Assembly (NCBI GenBank): GCA_009746045.1 | Contig: RPFO01000213.1 | Coordinates: forward strand, 3,705,456-3,733,955 | Length of the DNA: 28,500 nt | From: Mesostigma viride | Lineage: Eukaryota > Streptophyta > Mesostigmatophyceae > Mesostigmatales > Mesostigmataceae | Reading direction: 5' to 3' | Part shown: one piece after another, positions 1 to 7,944 of the stretch | How positions within the stretch are numbered: the first letter of the stretch is position 1 | Layout of the letters: every line of letters starts with the position of its first letter | Program-made: the position numbers and the translations under genes | Notes under the pieces: generated by a model | Told to the model about the DNA's origin: nothing | The model's database searches: none | The model's input: the letters and a program-made list of their open reading frames with translations, nothing else

Positions 1-712
1 TGGTGTGACTCGCGATGCACATAAATGCCTTATTTAGCCATGCAGGCTGCTGCTAGCCAGCCACCGTACCATATGTGTTAATGGTTTAGGGAAGCTGGGT
101 CGGGTTGCTGGCATGCATGGTATCCTGCACGCTAGCCACATTGTTGGCAGCCCGTATGGATTCTTGCTTCATGTAGATCAATATTGCATGGTGGCCTACC
201 ACGAGTAGGCAAGATGTCTGTTTCTGGCACAATGTCTTATTACTTTTGGCAAGTTGGCCGACTGACCGTGTGCTATTTACAGACATTATTAATAACAACA
301 GATGTACAATGCTTGTATTTGTAGGCATGCAGCGACGGCAACGGCAATATTATGTGATGATGTGTTAAATAAAGGCAAGTGGTGTTGCAAGAACACAAAA
401 AAAACATGCCTGATTGGTCAGAATGTTGAAGAACCCCCTGAACCATGCAAAAAACAGCATTTTCAAGAGTCCCCGTATGATTTGCGTATTATACCCCGTA
501 TGGCGTATTATACACCATACCCATGGGCCCCGTATGGTTGCGTATTGCGTATGGCTGTACACTGTTGCACCCATGCACAGTTTGCCGGATCGTTAGCATG
601 TCTTTTAGCTAGCGCGCCCGAATGCAGCTGTGGCATGCCTTTGGCATGAAGGAGACTGGGGGTCTCTGCCCTTTCTCCTGTTGTGCACACACAGGGATTA
701 AAAGCACTTCGG
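1..712. other. Left flank, no gene recognised
   Basis: Mixed-composition DNA without a convincing exon. Open frames here are short (115 codons or less) and overlap on both strands without recognisable motifs. Around 475-560 there is a run of related cgtat/gtatgg words, a local degenerate repeat. A perfect small hairpin, AGCAC-TTCG-GTGCT, lies at 703-716, just outside the inverted-repeat arm described next. Confidence 0.5.
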
Positions 713-743
713 TGCTCCGTGACTCCCCAACGGGAGCACGAGT
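713..743 (+). repeat. Left arm of inverted repeat
   Basis: This 31-nt arm contains gactccccaacgggagcac and pairs with 2276-2306 with one mismatch. It is followed by five to six TTAA-type repeats. Confidence 0.75.
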
Positions 744-1039
744 TTAATTAATTAATTAATTAATTCATTAATTTTAACACATAGCCCTGAGAGGGGGCGT
801 ATGGTTTGTAATACATTCTGAGCTACAACCTGCACTGAGGTGGGGGGGTTGAATTGTCAACCGCCACCTACTCTGGGTGCACAAGGTGTGCACACCTGCA
901 CCACCATGATGTATCATACCTCAAAGGCCTGGCATGGGGTGGAAGATTATTATAAATAGTCAGTTGCATCGTTTTTCCCGTCTTTGTTCTTATCGTGTCG
1001 ATTTCATCACAACTCTTGTTGAACTCTTGGCATCGTTTG

Positions 1040-1627
1040 TTGGTCAAAGACAGTCTATGACCGAGACATTATGCTCCGTCAAGTCCGGTGTTTTTTGCAA
1101 CGTCACCCACATCTGTTCGGTGTTGCCCCTTGGCACAAGCTCTACAAACAGGTCGTGGACCGGCTAGATCGCGTAGTATCTCGGCACATCTGAACCCTGT
1201 GATGCCAGATCTCCTTTGCGGCCGTTCTGCTGAGCTTGGTACTGGATTCGTTGTCCACATCGCCGCGTCGCTGCAGCAACACGATGTTTTCTGGCATACG
1301 CGGGCTAATTTGGTTCCCACCGCACATTTGAAAGTGCTGTCCTCCGGATTTTTGCCTTTCCACCGTGTGCAGTTCTTGGACGTTTGGAATCATGGATGGC
1401 ATGGCTAACGTAACGACTCACTAGCTAGACCTTTTCAGTGGTTTTCCATTTGCGGGTATTTCCTCGTAAACGGTGGGAGAGCGATCGCTGCAATGGTGCT
1501 CATTACTAGACACTCCCGGCCAGTTAGGCTCGAAACACACGCCCTGATCAAGAAAGTTGTTTCCGGCCCCACCGTCTAGGTCATCTAGTCGCTCTACACG
1601 TAAGCCAGCCATAATTTCAATGCACAA
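1040..1627. other. Unassigned open frames inside the inverted-repeat interval
   Basis: Frames of 60-106 codons are open on both strands (plus 1088-1408; minus 1142-1402 and 1421-1627). None shows a motif I can place. They could be remnants of a transposase or unrelated intergenic DNA. I cannot decide which strand, if any, was coding. Confidence 0.25.
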
Positions 1628-1687
1628 GGCTACACATTTCCATCACCATGAACTCATATTCATCATCCTGAACGACTCGAACACGCG

Positions 1688-1762
1688 GACAAGATAACGG
1701 CAGGCTCGAGCTTATACCATGGTCCGGATTCTCCCGATTTCTGGCCTGCGCTGGTTGTCTCC
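1688..1762. repeat. Dispersed repeat, copy 1
   Basis: About 75 bases beginning gataac(g)gcaggctcgag closely match 26408-26480, with small indels (shared words include ccatggtcc, gattctcc, tttctggcctg and gttgtct). Two copies 24.7 kb apart in the same orientation suggest an interspersed element whose full extent is unknown. Confidence 0.7.
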
Positions 1763-2026
1763 TTGATAAATGGCTAGGCAATGCTAGGGCATGGCAGCAG
1801 AGAGCAACTCGATCTCTGCATGGGCAAAGCATGACCAAATAATGCTATGTGCACATCATCTGGTGTGGAACCCATCATAGACACACATGTACATGGCTAA
1901 GTACTTGCGTGTCATGCGCAAAGGCATGCCACGGAGTACTATGCTAATCTCATAATTAGAAAAATAATTATACACAAAAGTTTAAACAAATATCGTCTGC
2001 ATCATCCCCTAACCGTTAAGCGTGAA

Positions 2027-2122
2027 CTAGATGGGGATGTAATCCTCATCCGAGCTGTCCTCTACTGTAATGGCAGACGAGGCGGTAGTGTAGCGGCTAT
2101 CCAGCTCAGGACCAATAACCTC
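2027..2122 (-). CDS. Possible short terminal exon with acidic C-terminus
   Basis: On the minus strand a CAG precedes GTGGAGGTT (possible splice acceptor). The frame runs about 31 codons to a TAG at 2027-2029 and ends in the acidic tail VEDSSDEDYIPI. An in-frame ATG lies four codons upstream, so a 37-codon mini-ORF is an alternative. Upstream on this strand lies only the inverted-repeat arm and the tetranucleotide array, so no partner exon is visible. Product unknown. Confidence 0.3.
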   Translation of the reverse strand, partial: EVIGPELDSRYTTASSAITVEDSSDEDYIPI

Positions 2123-2275
2123 CACCTGCGTGTACATGCATGGCTAAATAATGCTAATTCATCATCTGGTGTGGGGCCCATGCATATTAGGCGTACGTAC
2201 GTGTTCAAGGCCACGTTGGCTAAGCCTTACTATTCTACACAACTTCTGCTATTAACTATAATTAAAATCAATTAG

Positions 2276-2306
2276 ACTCGTGCTCCCGTTGGGGAGTCAC
2301 AGAGCA
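2276..2306 (-). repeat. Right arm of inverted repeat
   Basis: Reverse complement of 713-743 with a single difference. The (GGAT)n array begins about 13 bases beyond its outer end. Confidence 0.75.
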
Positions 2307-2318
2307 TTAACCCCAATG

Positions 2319-3193
2319 GATGATGGATGGATGGATGGATGGATGGATGGATGGATGGATGGATGGATGGATGGATGGATGGATGGATGGATGGATGGAT
2401 GGATGGATGGATGGATGGATGGATGGATGGATGGATGGATGGATGGATGGATGGATGGATGGATGGATGGATGGATGGATGGATGGATGGATGGATGGAT
2501 GGATGGATGGATGGATGGATGGATGGATGGATGGATGGATGGATGGATGGATGGATGGATGGATGGATGGATGGATGGATGGATGGATGGATGGATGGAT
2601 GGATGGATGGATGGATGGATGGATGGATGGATGGATGGATGGATGGATGGATGGATGGATGGATGGATGGATGGATGGATGGATGGATGGATGGATGGAT
2701 GGATGGATGGATGGATGGATGGATGGATGGATGGATGGATGGATGGATGGATGGATGGATGGATGGATGGATGGATGGATGGATGGATGGATGGATGGAT
2801 GGATGGATGGATGGATGGATGGATGGATGGATGGATGGATGGATGGATGGATGGATGGATGGATGGATGGATGGATGGATGGATGGATGGATGGATGGAT
2901 GGATGGATGGATGGATGGATGGATGGATGGATGGATGGATGGATGGATGGATGGATGGATGGATGGATGGATGGATGGATGGATGGATGGATGGATGGAT
3001 GGATGGATGGATGGATGGATGGATGGATGGATGGATGGATGGATGGATGGATGGATGGATGGATGGATGGATGGATGGATGGATGGATGGATAGATGGAT
3101 GGATGGATGGATGGATGGATGGATGGATGGATGGATGGATGGATGGATGGATGGATGGATGGATGGATGGATGGATGGATGGATGGATGGATG
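2319..3193. repeat. (GGAT)n tetranucleotide array
   Basis: About 218 copies of GGAT in near-perfect register with one visible interruption (ggatagatgg near 3090). The array reads open in all frames (WMDG / HPSI peptides) only because the unit lacks stop codons. It abuts the 3' side of the minus-strand LINE and may have grown from its tail. Confidence 0.98.
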
Positions 3194-3378
3194 GGGACAC
3201 ACAATCCTACCGGTCTAATCTAACTACAACAGCCAACTCTAGTCTAAGCTCTCTACCCTATGGGACCTGTCTGGCGTGCAATTCCCGCGTGTTTGCAAAC
3301 GCAGGCGCTTCCCCACGGCCTAGCCTCAGTGGGGGGGTTCGTTGTCCTCTATGACCTGGGCCCACTTGGCCTTGTCCA
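3194..3378 (-). other. Probable LINE 3' untranslated tail
   Basis: About 185 bases between the end of the last LINE-derived frame and the (GGAT)n array show no open frame of interest. Assignment as the LINE 3' UTR is by position only. Confidence 0.4.
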
Positions 3379-3790
3379 TCATCTTGTTCCACTTAATTTC
3401 ATGGAAAGGCCTAGGCCCCCCATATATCCTCTACTAGCTGTTTTTTGAAGGTGCGGGCCTTGCGCGGCGTCGAGCATATCGCGGGGCCCGGCCCACGTAA
3501 GGAGGTGCCGGCCAGGCTGAGCTGGGCGCAGTCCCACGGGGGGGCCACGTGAGGTATCTACCTGGTTGGTGCGAGCTAAGTGCCCTACTATAGCTGCAGG
3601 CGCGCCGCTGCTTAATGGTGCTTGTGATATATGGCATGCCGAGGTACAGGTCCTCATTGCGAAGATGAGCAGCGTATCCTACAAGGAAAATGGAGTCACC
3701 GCAGCATGTTGGTGACCGCGCCGTCCAGCTTTCTGGCAAGGTCAGCTGTGAGGGTCCACGTCTCGGCCCCGTACTGTAAGAACAGGGAGG
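3379..3790 (-). pseudogene. LINE C-terminal region (YGAETWTLT block)
   Basis: Minus-strand YGAETWTLTADLARKLDGAV (3741-3772 onward) followed by TNMLR is the conserved segment after the LINE thumb. A stop follows TNMLR. The next conserved part reads NEDLYLGMPYITSTIKQRR in one frame and GHLARTNQ in another. Three frames within 400 bases show decay. No CCHC knuckle or RNase H was seen. Confidence 0.75.
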
Positions 3791-4948
3791 ACCAGGTCCT
3801 GTTTCTCTAATATGCCCAAGGGCTTGCGCCACAGGGCCCAGTATTGGCGTAAAGCGTGCCAGGCCAGGGAGATACGGTGGTCCACATCGGCCTCGCAGCT
3901 GGGGAGGAGGCTGCCCAGCAACTTGACGCGGTCCCGATGCAGGACTCGAGAGTCGTCAAGGAGAAAGAGGGCGGGCGGTGGCTGAGTAAGCCCAATCGCC
4001 AGAGCCTCTGTCTTCTTGCTGACCTCAAGCCCCACTGCACGGGCCTTGATTGCCAGGCAGTCAAGCCACGTCTGCACGTGCTCAGTGCCCTCGAAGTTGA
4101 TGTTGTCGTCTGCATATCTAGATGATGTCCGCCAGCCGAATCTTTGTTTCCGCCCCCCCATGCCAGTCTGAAACGGTTGTCGACCTGTATCCCTGGTTCC
4201 CTAGCTACCCGCGATGCGGGCAAATCGTTTGCGCGCCTGAATCATTACGTATTCGACCACAATAATGAACAGGTAGGGCGACAGCACGCAGCCCTGCCAC
4301 ACACCCTTCTGTAAAGGGCATGGTGGCGTGGTCCCGTAGGATCAAGTGCGCATCAAAGTGGTGGACCCTTCATACAGGTTGCGGATGACAGCAATAAGGG
4401 GGCGGGGGATCCGGAACAGAGCGAGGATGTCCCACAGCGCAGGCCAGAAAACCGAATCGAACGGCTTTGATGAAGTCCACCAGCACAAGGTGCAGAGGGG
4501 ACTCACCAGGCTGAAGGCGTTGCAGTTCCTCTGCAAGGCGGCGAGGAGCTAGCGAAGAGCGCCTGTACTGTGTTGCGACCTGGACGGAAGCCGTGCTGAG
4601 TCTCGCTGAGGTGGCCAGCACCAGCTGTCCAGGGCCGTGCGCAGGCGGTTCAGGATGAGCTCCGCATGAGAAGCTTGAGGGGGGCACTTTGGATGCACAC
4701 CCCTCTGTCGGGGTCGGCGGGCGACCCCTTGTTCTTGTACAGCATCGTGCGAAAACTGTGTTGCCAGGCCGCTGGGGGCCGGGCGGCGGTTGCGACGACA
4801 GCAGAATGCGGGTGCAGATATCCTGGAAGAGCAGCATGACACCAGTGTCCTCAAACTCGGCTGCATGCAAGTTTCACGACCGCGGACGGAAGTCTCGTCG
4901 GAGCCTGTGGCGGCGGCGTAACGCAGGCGCTGGACCGCCTCCGTGACC
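3742..4948 (-). pseudogene. LINE reverse transcriptase domain, frameshifted
   Basis: Reverse transcriptase blocks occur in order but in different frames: LYKNKGSPADPDRGV, then HGFRPGRNTVQALF (4572-4598), DFIKA with a shift to FDSVFWPALWDIL near 4463, QGCVLSPYLFIIVVEYV (4266-4298), a TAG soon after, and RYADDNINFEGTEHV with the catalytic YADD at about 4105-4116. The thumb region follows (KLLGSLLPSCEADVDHRI, ALWRKPLGILEKQD). The YADD box itself is intact, but at least three frameshifts and several stops rule out a functional enzyme. Confidence 0.85.
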
Positions 4949-5875
4949 TCACGGAAGGTGAATGGAGCTAGGCATGTCTGACGGGTCGCCGAGCGGGCCG
5001 GCCGTCAGCGGGGGGACTAGGTGGTCCGCTGCGGACCTGGGCGGGGCCGGGGGCCCGGCTGGGCCGCCTGCCAGGGCGGCCGGGCGGGCGGCGGCGGCTG
5101 GTAGCAGGGGCGGGGGCGGCACAGCTGGACATCCCCAAGACCTCTGCAGTGGCCGCGGCCCAGGTACGAAGCCGCTTGGCCGGCACGCCGGGACTGACAT
5201 CGTGGCGGTGGGGCCGGGCGAGGCCGTCCGGGTGTCCGAGGCGCTTGTACCAGAACCAGCCCCCCCCAAGCCGTCGTGCTTCTGCTGGCAGTAGCGCAGG
5301 TCCTTGACCATCTGCTGAGCGTCGGCCTTCTCAGCTTGCTCGTAGGCGACCCGCAGAGCTGCTTGCAGCCTAGGCTTGGCGGTCGGGTCCCTGTTGCGGC
5401 GGAGCATCTGCCTAGCGGCGAGCGCTGTCGGTGCTTGGCGGTGGACAGCAAGCTGTCGGCGTGGAGGCAAAGAGGGGAGGGTGCGGGCAGCCAGACGGTA
5501 CTTGGCAGCGATACCGCGGAGGATCACTGAAAAGTCACCTTGGGGCGGAATGGCGTGTAACTGCTGGTGACTGCCCCTGGCGTCGAAGACTGCCAGGAAT
5601 TCGTCCCGGTGCGTCATAGCGGCCTGCTCCTCTGCTGACATCCTGTCGGCATCCTTCAGTAAAATCCGGAGCACCTTGAGATCTGGCCGAGGCGCCAGTT
5701 GTCGCGACAGTTTAACGCCAGGAAACCGCAATCTGCCTGCGCGGGAGCACGAGACGGTGATCAGATTCCACCGTGCTGACAGAATCTTGCAGCACGCGAG
5801 CATCCACAACTGAGGGCGCTGAGCCCGGCGTACGCAGATATAGTCAAGGCACACCACCCGATCCGACGGCTCCAA
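4949..5875 (-). pseudogene. LINE ORF2 part: endonuclease C-terminus and linker
   Basis: This is a 308-codon open frame. Near its start LDYICVRRAQRPQLW matches the (I/L)DYI.V segment that closes APE-type endonucleases. The usual SDH motif that should follow is not intact (NLITVSCSRAG). The middle is helical and charged (KPRLQAALRVAYEQAEK) and the end is Pro/Ala-rich low complexity. The frame ends at 4949, where the retrotransposon reading continues in another frame with FREVTEAVQRLRYAAATGSD, the typical lead-in to a LINE reverse transcriptase. It is therefore a fragment of a broken polyprotein and not a host gene. Confidence 0.7.
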
Positions 5876-5961
5876 AAAACTTCTGCTATAGATAGTCCCC
5901 TACCTAGGCTGGGGTTGCTGAGGGCATGCTGGGGCAGCGGGGGTCGCTTGCATGCCAGGGC

Positions 5962-6162
5962 TTACATGGCCGACGTAGATGACCGCCCCCGATCCAGTAC
6001 GGCCGGCTTCCCTGCTGCTGTCTGCCGGAGCTGGAGGCAGGTCGGCCATAGCTCCCGTCGCCGTTGTTGCTGCGCCAGGGTCAAGGCGCCGTGCAAAGTG
6101 TAGGGAGTCCTCTCGAGCCGCTTGCGGCGTCTGAGGAACGAAATCTTGTCCGCTGGGTTCAC
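5962..6162 (-). pseudogene. Possible LINE endonuclease remnant
   Basis: A 66-codon frame contains RRRELWPTCLQLRQTAAGKP followed by AVLDRG. This resembles the APE endonuclease stretch in which a helix with FW..L precedes GkpvvL.GDFN. The GDFN motif itself is not intact. Its position just upstream of the clear endonuclease C-terminus supports the reading, but similarity is weak. Confidence 0.4.
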
Positions 6163-6285
6163 AAAGATAAGCAGCAGCAGAGGCGCAGTCCCGCCTTACC
6201 CCGCGATCAAGCGGGGAAGGCGGAGGGTCTCCAGCTTCATTTCACCAATGAGGCTCATGGGGCCAAGGATTTCGTATGTATATCA

Positions 6286-6757
6286 GGCCGGGCCCACGTA
6301 CTTCAAATGTTCCGCCGTCCAAGCCAAGTGTGTGACACTTTTTCGCTATTTTCGCAAAAAAAAAAATTCGCACGAGTTCGCGTGATTTTCGCAAAATTTT
6401 CGCAAAATTTTCACACATTTTCGCACAATTTTGCACGATTTCGCACGATTTCGCATGGATTTCAACCAAGGGTCGTTTTGTGGAGTGACGTTTGACAAAA
6501 TTTCGCATGAATTCACACACGTTGTGCACATCAAAATTTTTTACCGTCGACATTTTTCACATGAAATTTCGCACGATTTCAGCAAATTTCGCACAATTTC
6601 GCACGATTTCAGCAAATTTCGCACGATTTCAGCAAACTTGGCACAATTTCGCACGATTTCGCACGACGAATCACTCTGCAGAGTGAAGATCGTCGAAAAA
6701 GTCCAAAAAACGACAAAAAGTGTCACACTTTTCGGAACATTCGAAGTGGGCCCCGCC
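6286..6757. mobile_element. MITE-like element with GGGCCCAC termini
   Basis: The left end (gggcccacgtacttcaaatg from 6290, then aagtgtgtgacactttttcg) is inverted at the right end (aagtgtcacacttttcggaa ... gtgggccc to 6753). The arms are imperfect over about 55 bases, with small gaps. The 0.35-kb interior is AT-rich and built of degenerate ttcgcacgattt / cagcaaat repeats. It encodes no transposase. The size (about 0.47 kb) and terminal inverted repeats fit a MITE. A target-site duplication is not obvious. Confidence 0.7.
6560..6668. repeat. Degenerate tandem repeat of the word ttcgcacgatttcagcaaa
   Basis: Three copies of the 19-20 nt word (near 6568, 6599 and 6619), with shorter ttcgcac(a/g)attt words between and after, form the core of the MITE-like element. 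A looser version (ttcgcaaaatttt) fills 6380-6460. Confidence 0.7.
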
Positions 6758-7134
6758 ATCAAGTGAGACAACTATTCTAGCTGGACGCATGGCGATCCAA
6801 CGTCGTGCATGTATATATCGCAGACAACTACCCTATAGTCCTTCCACGACATTGGAGCGCCATGCGCACAGGTCTCCAGGAATAGTCATCTCACTTAATA
6901 TGTGTAAATCCGAGCGATTTCCATTGTCTGACAGCCTGAGGTCTTTGCGGTGCATGCATGCTACTGTACATAGTTCACGCAATTATGGATGCACAACATC
7001 TAGCGTGTACGGCGTACGCCACTCAATGTTGTATGAAGTGAGAAAACTATGCCTGGACGCATGGCGATGGTGCATGTGTATACGATGTGCCCATGCAAGG
7101 TATGTTGGTACGCCAAGTAAAGCCATGAGCGCGT
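6758..7134. other. Spacer with an imperfect duplication
   Basis: No gene is recognised. The segment aagtgagacaactat...ctggacgcatggcgat at about 6761-6796 recurs at about 7035-7068 with a few changes, so part of this spacer is duplicated about 270 bases apart. Confidence 0.5.
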
Positions 7135-7240
7135 CCTCGTTTCCGCCCCGTACGAGGCAAATGCAGGGAGGACGGGGACCTTAAAGACGTACGATCCTGC
7201 TTCTCAAGCTGGCATGCGCCCAGGGGCTTGCGCCGACAGG
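7135..7240 (-). pseudogene. Second fragment of the same LINE family
   Basis: Reverse-strand reading gives RRKPLG, then LEKQD, then VPVLPAFASYGAETRT. These match the WRKPLGILEKQD and YGAETWT segments of the copy at 3741-3850, in the same order and orientation. The nucleotide similarity is visible at 7209-7240 against about 3810-3845. Here YGAET stays in frame with VPVL, whereas the larger copy has a frameshift at that point. This is a short, dead fragment. Confidence 0.65.
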
Positions 7241-7442
7241 GCTCAGTGCCTAGCTCATACCTTGTATATAATTAATTAATTCATGTTTCGTGTGGTATGG
7301 TGATGTTATCCTATGATGCCATGCACTGACGATGACATGCCAACTCAGAAGACCACGATAAAGGGAAATAGGCATCCCTGTAGAGTCACCCTCATGGAAC
7401 ATGGGAAGCCCTAAGAACGGAATCCAAGCCGTAAAATCATAA
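7241..7442. other. 3' flank of the three-exon gene
   Basis: Lies downstream of the TGA at 7443-7445 on the minus strand. No polyadenylation motif can be assigned with confidence. Confidence 0.4.
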
Positions 7443-7944
7443 TCAACTCCCCAGACATGCTGCTAGTTTGACTAGCAGGTCAGCCACCTGAGGAACTACG
7501 CAGGTTCGGCACGGATGGCGATGCCCTTTCGAATGTGCATGCTCTTTCTGTGGGCTCGCTATGCCCGCAGCACCTCTACTGACTATGCCACCAGAAGCGC
7601 TGGGGCCATTTCTAACACTGGTACACCATGACGATGGGGAGCCTTCATCACTATCCTCCCTCAACCTGCTTGCTGACATCAACCACTCCCAATGCCATAG
7701 TAGCCGGTCCTCGTCGGTGGCGATGCCATGAGGCCAGTGACCCACATCCAAACTAGAGGGTACATGCTGTCCTTGTGGAGCACTGCCAGTGACCGACGTT
7801 GTGAGAGGCCGGCAGCCGTGCTCAGGCCCATGCCTGGGTAAGGCGTGGGATGGGCTTCCATCGCCTGCCCCGGGGCTCGCCTCCACTGGCACACTGGCAG
7901 GCTGTTCCCGCACGCTTCTGGGTATTACGCGAACAAACGCACCC
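7443..7944 (-). CDS. Unknown gene, exon 3 (terminal)
   Basis: The acceptor is gttcaacttgcag|GGG; one base completes an Arg codon from exon 2. The frame then runs 167 codons to TGA at 7443. Notable pieces are LLWHWEWLMSASRL, a Ser-rich stretch and HRHPCRTCVVPQVADLLVKL near the end. Confidence 0.6.

Larger units (their letters stand above)
713..2306. mobile_element. 1.6-kb interval bounded by 31-bp inverted repeats
   Basis: The arm at 713-743 and the reverse complement of 2276-2306 agree at 30 of 31 positions (one C/T difference). Both arms continue inward into TTAATT-rich DNA. Each arm can fold on itself (GTGCTCC...GGAGCAC). The interval holds no recognised transposase, but has an exon-like frame ending at 2027 and an internal repeat (about 1833-1880 and 2143-2192, sharing catcatctggtgtgg). 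This layout suits a non-autonomous or decayed DNA transposon, but no clean target-site duplication is visible. A chance or segmental inverted duplication is the alternative. Confidence 0.5.
3200..6162 (-). mobile_element. Degenerate APE-type non-LTR retrotransposon (LINE)
   Basis: Reading the minus strand from 6162 down, the pieces appear in LINE order: possible endonuclease remnant, endonuclease C-terminus with LDYICVRR, a proline/alanine-rich linker, a reverse transcriptase core (GFRPGR, FIKA/FDSVFW, QGCVLSPYLF, YADD), then the C-terminal YGAETWTLT region. Frames switch several times and stops interrupt them, so this copy is dead. The 5' part of the endonuclease is not recognisable. The 3' end is taken to lie at or near the (GGAT)n array. 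The clade is not assigned; L1/RTE-like groups all share these motifs. Confidence 0.85.

Noticed and set aside
2272-3354. Long open frames over the GGAT array (HPSI and WMDG repeats)
   Set aside because: The unit contains no stop codon, so all frames stay open. There is no flanking coding sequence or splice context.
4342-4870. Independent host genes in the 4.3-4.9 kb minus frames
   Set aside because: Each frame is a slice of one frameshifted LINE reverse transcriptase.
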